DNA of 64,000 nt from Mesostigma viride. Taxonomy: Eukaryota > Streptophyta > Mesostigmatophyceae > Mesostigmatales > Mesostigmataceae. The stretch spans positions 7,477,116-7,541,115 of the forward strand of contig RPFO01000080.1 of assembly GCA_009746045.1 (NCBI GenBank). Reading direction: 5' to 3'. The notes beneath the pieces were generated by a model, which was not told the origin of the DNA, searched no databases, and saw nothing but the letters and a program-made list of their open reading frames with translations. Positions 1 through 11,500 of the stretch are shown here, piece after piece. Position 1 is the first letter of the stretch, and the number at the start of each line of letters is the position of its first letter. Both the position numbers and the translations under genes were made by a program.

Positions 1-82
1 CAAACTATGCAGGATGAGCGATGGGAGATGGGATCTATACCGATAGAACCATTACACACTTCTCAAAAGGCGAGCGCCCCAC

Positions 83-3000
83 CTTGGTGCTACCCTTGTC
101 CGTGTATGTGAAGCGCATGATGTGCAGGATGAGCAGCGGCGGAAGCTGGTCCAGTTTGACCGCTTTGGAGGCCGCCGTCTCGCCCCGGGACGAGGAACTC
201 CTGACAGGGTGACGAACGGACCAGCGAGAGATATAGGCAGATAGGCAGACAAGTTAGCAGATAGGCAGACATTGGCAGCTAGGCAGATAGGCAGATAACT
301 AAGCCTTACGGCCGATAGGCAGATAAGTTAGCATTTAGGAAGATATTGGCAGCTAAGCAAATAAGATAGCAGCTAGGCAGACAGGTCATCAGCCGCGGGA
401 CGAGGAGCTCCTGACGAGGACGATGAACGGACCAGGCGAGAGATTTAGGCAAGTAGGAAAATAGGTCATCAGCCGCGGGAGGAGCTCCTGAAGGATGGAT
501 GAGAGATAAAGGATGGATGAGAGATAAAGGATGGATGAGAGATGAAGGATGGATGAGAGATGAAGGATGGGTGAGAGGATGAGAGGAAGGAGCATGGAGG
601 ACGTGACAGAAGGAAGGATAACGGAAGACAATAAGGTTGCCTAGCGGCTAGCCATCAGCCAACGAGCTCCGGAAGATGGATAGGCAGATAGAAACCTGCA
701 CCAATACAGCTCCCATGTTGCCTATTTCCGCCTCTCTTGCCTGTTTCCGCCACTGTTGCCTATTTCCACGCACACCACAGACACACATTTCACACCGAGG
801 CCACGTTCCATCTCACCGGTATCCGTCGAGCTCCTCTTTTGCCTATTTCCACCTACACACACCACTCACACCCCATACACAGTTGCCAGTTTGTTGCCAG
901 TTCATGCTCTCTCACCGGTAGCCGTCGAGCTCCTCTTTCGCGGAGAAGTTTCGCAGCGCGTCTACCACGGTGCGCACCTGTGTGAACGATGCCAGGTTTA
1001 TAGCATCCCATGAGAGAGCAAGAATCCCCTTCGAGAGAGGACATCCCATTCGACAGAGAACATCCCATTAGAGAGCGATTGTCCCATTAGAGACAGAACA
1101 TCCCATAAGAGAAAGAATCGTTTTTCTCTGAATATAGTTTAATTAACGCATGCGGGAAAGATAAGGCCGCCATGCCTTGGCCTGGATGTGGAAGGCTGTC
1201 TGCGACATGGGCTGACTAATTCGATCTGTACAAAGGGTTTCCTGCTCGCCCGAATTTTCCTTGGATGACCCGGTTGTTTATAAGGGTCGGTGGCTATTAA
1301 TTAGCGGTCCGAGAAAATTAATTGTAGGTTTTATACGACTTCACTTGCAAAGATTCGTGTTTGGTTGCACCAGCTGAGGTTAGGTGGGGACCTGTAGGGT
1401 CGGCTGGTTGCTTACCGAATCTTTGGCTGATTTGGGTTATTTAGTGAGTCGTGATTAATTATTGTATAGTGGATTCGGACCGGCCCAAGGGGTCGATGGG
1501 CGCGTTTTATGTTTGTCAGTCTTGGGAACCTTGTACAACTACCTGTACGGTTAACGCACTAGCCTGGGGGTGCGTGGCCACGCTGTTTGTAGTGGCGTTT
1601 TTCAGCACTGTTCAGGCCGGTGTGTGACGCATGCCGGTGTTAATTAATTTAGGATGATGTCAGCTTGTGTGTCGGCGGGCCATGCCTTAAGCAAGCTAGG
1701 CAGGCAATGATCCGCAATTGTTTCTTTGACAATGGCGGCAATGGCCGCCTGTGCAAAATTGCACATTCTAGCGCGGGTTGCATCTGTCTTGTAGCCGAGG
1801 CAGATGGTGGCATGCACAACCGCTAAGTTGTTCGACCAAGCATAGTATAGTTGGTCGTGCAACGGAAAGAAAATTTAAATTTACCCCCATGTCGTTTTCC
1901 CCGGCTGCGGGTCTTTTTGACATGGGCGAAGGATGGGGCGCTACTCCGGCGGTTTCGCCAGCTTCGGCGGAGCTGTTTATAAGTTTCTAAAACAGCTCTA
2001 GTGTCACATCGCAGGCTTGCCACCTTGCGATGGTGCGTGGGACGTGACCTGGACTCAAAAGGTCCCGAACCAGGTTCCTGTCAGCAACGACCTTTTTTTG
2101 TCATAAAATATTTTTTGTGGCGGCAGGTCAGTTGTCCAGCTGCCCCTGCCGAGGAGGGGTGGTTGGGGACAATAGGAGCCGCGCGAGAGTTGCGCTCCGA
2201 AGCTAGAAATTTCCCTATTGCGAGACTCGAGTTGGGGAGGGCGTCTCAGGGAGGCGAGGCTACGCCAGACCTTTGTCGTTCCTTTTCGTCTCAGCACCTG
2301 CTGCGCGGCTCAGTCTATTATGGTGTCGTAAAACCTCTTTCCTTTTTGGACGGTTCCGGAATTGCGAAATGCTGGCTCTTTTTGAGGGCTTGCTTTTGGG
2401 GTGGTCACCGGCTTGTGTCGCATTGTAACCAGCGGGCCCCTGCGGGGGTTAATATAGCCTAGCGCGGGCTGAGTCGCCATTTAAGATGTTGCGACACGCT
2501 CTTTCGCGCACGGTGGTCATGAGTTTAATCGGCGCAATGGGGTTGGCGCCAGGGGGGGTAATTGGGTGGAGGCTTCTTGCTTCCGCGTGCGGATTGAGAA
2601 ACCTTAAGGCCACTGTTAACTGCTGCATTTGTGGCAGGGCTCCACTTATTGTATTCAATCAAATGCTGGTCTTCTTGGGAGCTGAGTGATCTTAATCGGT
2701 TTTCTCTGAATATAGTTTAATTAACGCATGCGGGAAAGATAAGGCCGCCATGCCTTGGCCTGGATGTGGAAGGCTGTCTGCGACATGGGCTGACTAATTC
2801 GATCTGTACAAAGGGTTTCCTGCTCGCCCGAATTTTCCTTGGATGACCCGGTTGTTTATAAGGGTCGGTGGCTATTAATTAGCGGTCCGAGAAAATTAAT
2901 TGTAGGTTTTATACGACTTCACTTGCAAAGATTCGTGTTTGGTTGCACCAGCTGAGGTTAGGTGGGGACCTGTAGGGTCGGCTGGTTGCTTACCGAATCT

Positions 3001-5421
3001 TTGGCTGATTTGGGTTATTTAGTGAGTCGTGATTAATTATTGTATAGTGGATTCGGACCGGCCCAAGGGGTCGATGGGCGCGTTTTATGTTTGTCAGTCT
3101 TGGGAACCTTGTACAACTACCTGTACGGTTAACGCACTAGCCTGGGGGTGCGTGGCCACGCTGTTTGTAGTGGCGTTTTTCAGCACTGTTCAGGCCGGTG
3201 TGTGACGCATGCCGGTGTTAATTAATTTAGGATGATGTCAGCTTGTGTGTCGGCGGGCCATGCCTTAAGCAAGCTAGGCAGGCAATGATCCGCAATTGTT
3301 TCTTTGCCCTCCCTCCCACCCTGGAGGCTTCTTGCTTCCGCGTGCGGATTGAGAAACCTTAAGGCCACTGTTAACTGCTGCATTTGTGGCAGGGCTCCAC
3401 TTATTGTATTCAATCAAATGCTGGTCTTCTTGGGAGCTGAGTGATCTTAACATCCAATTAGCGAGCTCTCAGCATCAGCTGCAACCAGGGCAATTGGAAC
3501 TCAACAAAATGGCGGCATGGAAAAGGTATGGAGGCGAAATACGACAGCCCCAGCCATTGGTGGATGCGGCCACAGTCACTGGCCGATACAGGGACACCCG
3601 CAAGTACTAAAAAGAGGCTATTGACAGATCAGTCACGCCCACTAACGGAGTCCGAGACATTTAATAATAATAATAATAATAATAACAGTAACTACAAGAT
3701 GATGAAGAAGAAGGAGAGGAAGAGGAAGAAGAAGAGGAGGAGGAGGAGGAGGAGGAGGAGGAGGAGGAAGAAGAAGAAGAAGAAGAAGAAGAAGAAGAAG
3801 AAGAAGAAGAAGAAGAAGAAGAAGAAGAAGAAGAAGAAGAAGAAGAAGAAGAAGAAGAAGAAGAAGAAGAAGAAGAAGAAGAAGAAGAAGAAGAAGAAGA
3901 AGAAGAAGAAGAAGAAGAAGAAGAAGAAGAAGGAGAAGGAGAAGGAGAAGAAGGAGAAGGAGAAGGAGAAGAAGAAGGAGAAGGAGGAGAAGAAGAAGAA
4001 GAAGAAGAAGAAGAAGAAGAAGAAGAAGAAGAAGAAGAAGAAGAAGAAGAAGAAGAAGAAGAAGAAGAAGAAGAAGAAGAAGAAGAAGAAGAAGAAGAAG
4101 AAGAAGAAGAAGAAGAAGAAGAAGAAGAAGAAGAAGAGGAGGAGGAGAAAGAAGAATAGTAATAAAAGTAACTGTAAAGTCACACCCACTAACCAAGTCA
4201 GAGTAATAAAATAAATTAAATAATAGTAATAACAATACTCTAATGGTGAAGTCACACCTACTGAGTCAGAAACATCCACTGGCGACTAATCATAATAATC
4301 ATAATCATAATAATAGTCATAATAATAACAAGCAATGTTGATGGTATAGTCACACCCACTAACCGAGTCAGAGACGACGTCCAGGTGTAGGACCATGAAA
4401 GGTTGCACCACGGCGGATGCCTTGGCACCTGCCCGCCGCCACGTGATTGCCACAAACAATGGCAAAAGCCGAAGCGAGGCGATTGCAGGCAAGGACATCC
4501 CGAAGATATAGTGAGCAAATATGGCCACAGGCACCAAAAGTTTCAAAGAACAGGCACATCAACCCTCCAGCAACCAAGCCAAAAAGAAGAGCGGAAGCGA
4601 GGTACGAATAACGTGAACGCACATGTCTGCAGGCACGCCAGGGTGTTGTCGGCATTTTCACACCTGGCAGCGCCGAAAGCCACCTCACAACAAAACAAAC
4701 GACGTACTATAGATCACCTTATGTGTTTTGAGACCCTACTCACTATACCATGGAGACCCTACTCACTATACCATGGAGACCCTACTCACTATACCATATT
4801 ATGGGTGGAGACCCTACCCACGTTGCGTGGAGATGCTACTCAAAGGATGACCCTACAATGCCTGATCACGATGCCGCGCGCTACACATAAGACCCTTCAG
4901 GAACAAGGACCCCTGATGGCTGTCACGACAAGCTGTCACGTATGACCCCACCCCACACACCTAGCAACCGCATGAGGCTGCGCGCGTGCGTAGGTGGCCT
5001 GGCCCTACACCCCATCATGTGATTCCTGACTAGACCTTGAACCGCGCTGCAAAAGCGTGAATACTTCCCCATGTTACCCCCATGGAACCCCCCATTACGC
5101 CCGCATCACCCCCATACTACCCCCATTAATTAAGAACATATCTCAATTGGGAGAATATATAACACATGACCCCCATGTTACCCCCATATTACCGGACGAG
5201 CGCACGATGCTGCGCGCGACGCCTCCAAAGAGCCGCGAGATAATGCTGTGCTCGTACTCGTGCTGGTGGGTGACGGCGGTCAGGTTCTTGCGCCCGCCGC
5301 CCTGGTGGGGGGCACAAGGTATGGGAACAAGTGCCCACCACAACACCCACGGGGACAAAGACCCCGAAGACGAACCATGGGGCACGGAATCCCACAGGGC
5401 CAGGGACACGGGAGAGGGAGG

Positions 5422-5510
<89 letters not shown>

Positions 5511-8500
5511 AATGAAGGGAAAAAAAAGATAAGAGGAAAAACATAGGCGTCGCGACCAAAAAATGTGCCAAGCGACAAATGACGTAAAGAAGTAAGCAGT
5601 GTGACAGATGATGCGGACACGCAAGAGGCGCACATGCACGCGGAGAAAGCAAGAGGCCAGGCCATGACAAGGCAGCGCGCCGTGCGATTCATCAACAGTA
5701 ATAATAGCAATATTAATATTGTTGATCTTTTATTGATACTATTAATCATACTACTATTAATACTAATAATATTATTGCGTGCGCTTACGAATAGGCATAA
5801 AGATTAAAGGCTCGCATGCAGCGCATGCTGGCAGCCAAGCGACCTGCTCTAGTCGCAAGGCAGCCACATTTTGTGTGATGGGATTTCCGCTTCCAAGTGA
5901 AAATGCTGATACGGATTAGCATGTAGGGATTTATCTAGTAGTGGATTCTAGCTGCCTCACAAGTAAGGATGTAGGGCTGAGTTGATTCCAGCTTCCTTAC
6001 GGGTTAAAATGAAGCTCTTGTTGCCGCCGCAGCCCTGACGAAAAATAATGGGTTTCGAGGGGTATGAGACCCCAACATCTCCATTCGCCCCCGCCCAGTC
6101 TGTCTGTGTGCTGTACAAGTGCTGCATGTAACATATGTGCTGCACATTTGGATAGCCCTTATCTATAGCCCTTCGATATTTGTATAGCCCTTATCGATAG
6201 CGTGGGCAAAGGCTCGTTGTCTTAGGGAGCACCTCACCCACACCCACACTCCCGACCATTCTCCTGCCATACCGCGCATGCGCTGCGTGAGGAACGTTTG
6301 GGTGAGGAATGTTGGAATGAGGAGTGTTGGGGTGAGGAATGTTGGAATGAGGAGTGTTGGGGTGAGGAATGTTGGAATGAGGAGTGTTGGGGTGAGGAAT
6401 GTTGGAATGAGGAGTGTTGGGGTGAGGAATGTTGGAATGAGGAGTGTTGGGGTGAGGAATGTTGGGGTGAGGAATGTTGGGGTGAGGAATGTTGGGGTGA
6501 GGAGTGTTGGGGTGAGGAATGTTGGAATGAGGAGTGTTGGGGTGAGGAATGTTGGAATGAGGAGTATTGGGGTGAGGAATGTTGGAATGAGGAATGTTGG
6601 GGTGAGGAATGTTGGAATGAGGAGTATTGGGGTGAGGAATGTTGGAATGAGGAGTATTGGGGTGAGGAATGTTGGAATGAGGAATGTTGGGGTGAGGAAT
6701 GTTGGAATGAGGAGTGTTGGAATGAGGAGTGTTGGGGTGAGGAATGTTGGAATGAGGAGTATTGGGGTGAGGAATGTTGGGGTAAGGAATGTTGGGGTGA
6801 GGAATGTTGGAATGAGGAGTGTTGGGGTGAGGAATGTTGGAATGAGGAGTGTTGGGGTGAGGAATGTTGGGGTAAGGAATGTTGGGGTGAGGAATGTTGG
6901 AATGAGGAGTGTTGGGGTGAGGAATGTTGGAATGAGGAGTGTTGGGGTGAGGAATGTTGGGGTAAAGAACAGACGAGCGGTAGATAAGGAGAGTTTAAAT
7001 GGGAGGGCGGGGGGGGGGGGGGACAGGCAGCATAAGTAACACACAACAGGCATGGGAAATTTGGCCCTGGTCACCATTGATCCAGCTAGGCTCCATCCCA
7101 ACAAGGTAAGCTGTACAGGCGGAATACGTAACTCTTCTGACCATCACCTGCTCCCACTCGCCGTCCTACCTAGTAATCCATTAAATATGGAACTTTCATA
7201 AAAAGGTGCGAATGAGCTTCACAATATGGTGTGACTGATCTCACCATGACCTGCTCCCACTCTCCGTCCTCCTCCGCACTGCCGCCCCCTCTGGCCACCC
7301 CCTGGCCACCGCCGGCAACATCCCACCCCGCCCAGTCGCCATCCCCTCCTCTCCCACTTGCGCTTGTCACCGCTGCATCGCCGCCACCACCCCGGGCCCC
7401 GGCCCCAGGGTGCCGGCTGCGCAGGCGGAGAATCTCTTCGTGCGCCGTGTTGAGGAGGAGGGAGAGGAACTCCTGGGCATCTTCTTGACGCGTGGGCGCT
7501 GCGGCGTGGTGGGCGAACGTGCCACGTGTCGCGCCGCGGGTGCCTGGCGGCCCTGCTTGGCTGCAGAATTGTCAAGGATAGAAAACGTAGGTGCGATAAA
7601 AACCAAGGACGTGGAACCACAGGATAGCATCAAATGTAACTGTAAAAAAGAAGTAAATGAGAGGGACAACTCAATGAGACGGGGACAATATTCACCATGT
7701 TGTCACTCTCCGCCATTTGAAGGCCATCATTGATTCACTACAACGACCACGGGGCTGTGTGCAAGCTTGTGAAGAGATAATCCACAGAATAATCATACAA
7801 GGATGAAGAGGGCACCAACGCCACAATCACGACTCAAGTGTACAAGGATGGAGGTCTGGCTATAAAACCTAGACAATGCTGCACTGGCTCTTACACCCAG
7901 ACAGTATGTAGCAAGATAAGCACGCCTCACTGTGTGACCATTGCGCCAACACCCCACCATGGTACAATATAGTTGATAGCATGACCAAGGCATGACCAAA
8001 TTATATCTATTAGCACTGCATTCATTTAGTTATACCAAAAAGACGGCGCACTTCCCTCACCGAATTCCTTATTTTGTTATACCAAAAAGACGGCGCACTG
8101 CCCTCACCTAAGCCCTGATTTAGTTGTACCAAGAGACAGCGCACTCCCCTCACCGAAGTCCTTATTTAGTTATAACAAAAAGACGGTGCACTCCCTTCAC
8201 CAAAGTCCTTATTTAGTTACACAAAAAAAATGGCGCCCTCCCCTCACCAAAGTCCTTATTTGATTATACCAAAAAGACGGTGCACGCACCTCACCCAAAC
8301 CCTTAATCGTTATAACAAAAAGACGGCGCGCTACACCAAGAAGACTGTGCAATCGCCCCACCTGGGACCCTGGCCGGCGCTCGCGCGGTGCAGCGCGTCG
8401 GTGAGGTGGTGGAACATCTTGGGCGTGAACTCAAACCCGGTCTCCACGCGCTGGATCGTGTCACCTGGCGCGGCGCCGGGCCCGGATGGATACCCCTGCC

Positions 8501-11500
8501 TGTCCGCATGCCCGTCCTGCCCCAACCGCTGGTGCTGCGAGGACGGCGACAAGCTGTAACCATCGCCTGCACTCGCGAGCTGGTGAGCGGCACTGCCAGG
8601 AGGGCCCACGCGGTGCCTGCCATCCGCTGCCCCCGTTGCAACCCCCGCATTCCCTGACTGCTGGCGTCCCGCCCCCCGCCCCTGTGCTGTCATCGCTGAT
8701 GATGCTGATGACGCAGATGATGATGCCGCAGAGGCGGGTCGTCCGGGGGTGGACGATGCCGCAGCCACTCCTCCCCGGCTGGCGCCTCTTCCTGAGCTGC
8801 CGCCGTCGGGGGTCCCAGGCTTGGTGCTGGCAACCGCACCACGGCAAGTGTTGCTGTTGGCGGTGGAGGCGCCGGGGACTTGGTTGTTCGAGGCATCACG
8901 ATCGACGGCTGATGCGGACGACAGCACTTGGAACGCGCTGGCCAGCGCACAAAGGCCATGCAGGGTGGGGCAGTCCTCCTGCGCAGGCAAGAGCGGCATC
9001 CACAAAAACAAAACGCAGCTTTATAAATAAGATAGCTATAGAGAAAATTGATCAAATTAATCATTAGAAAAAGCATGGGATAAACAAGCCAGGCAAGGTA
9101 GCGAGCAGATTCTGAGGGTTTGATCAAGTACAATCGCTCAGGTTTATAAGATGTTACTAGGACCAGAGTGACCGACTACTTCACTACCTGGTGAGCCTAC
9201 TTCTAAACCCCGTAACAGCCTAGACATTCTTATGTTTTCTGATATGCTGCAGCTACATGGCCAACCCAACTCATAGCTTCTACACTTTCTTCCTTCCATC
9301 CCTTTCGGATTCCGCAAGGCCCAAGTCTGCCGTCAAACAGATGGCCTGTAAACAGAGGTGGGCAGATTCCTATCTGAACTTGTTCAGGATCTGACTCGTT
9401 CAGGTCGCGTTGCTACCCTTTGTGTTCCATGCGCTGACGGACCCGCCGTCGAGGCCCACTTTATGACCAGACATGTGCCAACGCACTGTCGCACTGTTGT
9501 GTTGCACAACGCACTGCCGCAGTAGCACCGCTCGTGACGTCACCAGCAGCAGGCGCGATGATGCGAACATGATCATTGTATATAAATGAATCATGTACCC
9601 CCGCATTGCGAATATGACACTGTTGACACTGGTCTCAGGAAACCGTTTGCTCTTTGCTCTGAAACGGGTTCTCATATATATACATACTACTATATATATG
9701 TTTGTTCTAGAAACCAAGGCGAAAAAACCACAGAACATGTGCACTAAACCATATGGCTACATATAAGTGCATTCACAACCAGCATTCATCCACAATCGTT
9801 CCCAAGCTCGCTCAATACCACGAATAGGGAACAAGCTCGTCACAGTCTATTTTGTGTTGGTTCCCAAGCACGCTCAATACCACGAATAGGGGACCAGCTC
9901 GTCTCAAACAAACAAACCACAAAGACACATAGTGTCTATTCTCTACCTACGGTAGTGTCTATCCCTACATAGGGTACAGTCCATCCCTACATAGGGTACA
10001 GTCCATCTCTACATAAGGTCTTGACATCGCACCCACCGGAACTGCTTGCGTCCGCAGGTGCTGCAGCAACCCCACAAAGGGGGGGCACGCCAGCAGCGCT
10101 TGCACCGTCTACAAGGACAGGACAAGGGGGCAGCCGGCAACAATTTCAGGGACAGGAACGTATTCAAGGTCACGGACAGGACGTGGGGGCGTGTCACAAA
10201 CACTTTCTAGGCCAGCAACAACTTTAGGGACAGCAGCAGTCACCGCGCCAGGGATGTATTTGAGATAAGGGACATAATATGGGCAGGTCACGAACAACTT
10301 TAGACCAGGAAACATATTACAAAGGCCGGGGACATGCCAGGGTGGCGCAGGGTCTTAGAGACGCCGGGGGGAGGTAGTTTAGGGGAGGATACCCATGACA
10401 AGAGCCAGAGATATTTTATTCCTTAACCTATGTACCTGAAACGTATGTACCCTAGACAGCATAGTGACTAACCTTCTCTCGGACCGTCCATCGGCCATCA
10501 TGCGAGTCCCCTATCTCTTTCCGGGGAGATAACAGTATAAGTGCTTGTGAGATAACAGTATAAATGCTTGTGAGATAACAGTAGAAGTGCTTTTGTGGCC
10601 AAACCCCTCTCTAGGCCCATCCATCAAGGCATTCGCGACTCACCGCACTCAAAAAGCAGGAGTTGCCCACGTCGACAACCCCATATACATCACTACGGCT
10701 TTGCAAGGCAGCCCCCTACCAAAGGGGGTTGGCTTGCTAGCATGGTACATGGCTATCACCACCCCCTTCTCTAACTCTCCACTTCTTTAAGAACCTTACA
10801 CACGTCATGGCTATCACCACCCCCTCCTCCAGGCCCATCCGCTCTTACTTCAGTTAAAGAAAATATATTCAATTGTGTTCAGGCATACTAGTTTGCTACG
10901 CACCGCGTTCAGGAAGCACGAGTTGCCCACGTTGACAAACCCCCTGGGCTTGTAGTGCACGCGCCCCAGCGCCCCATCCTCCATGCACGCATACAAGCTC
11001 TCCACCAGCGCCGCCGCCTTGGCATCCGTGCTAGCTGCCGCCGCCGCCGCGGCAACTGCCACGCTGTGCCCGCCCCAGGGGGCCACCACAGTATTCTGGG
11101 TCGGTGGATACCCGGGTGCGGATGGGCTGGCTGTTGATGTTGTGGGCGCGATCGCGGTGGCTGGGGTTATGATACCGAAGAGGGAGGATTCCAGACGCAG
11201 GAAGATTCCAAGGATTTCACAGGGGTGGGTGTCAGACTCGGACAAATGGACAGTGACTGGGGTTGCGGTTCCAACGAGGGGCGGGTGTCAGGCATCGGGG
11301 GGTAGATATATGGATGTAGATGCCCGCAAGGACAAGGGGAGAGAGAGGGGGGCGCAAGGGGACAGAGAGTGGGAGACAAGGGGACAGAGAGTAGGGGGGG
11401 GGCAGAGAGTCAGGGGAAAGGGGGCAGATCAAGGGGGGGGGAAAGGAATGGATGCCAAGTAAAAGGGACGGATGTCAAAACAAGAAGGATGGGTGACAAA

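Noticed and set aside
3528-4279. Poly-Lys, poly-Leu and poly-Phe readings
   Set aside because: GAA/AGG microsatellite in a USP intron.
6163-7104. Long readings through the 15-bp minisatellite
   Set aside because: The period is divisible by three, so frames stay open by chance; flanks show no conserved domain.
8036-8345. Regularly spaced repeat resembling a CRISPR array
   Set aside because: Units are contiguous and degenerate without unique spacers, in a eukaryotic intron.
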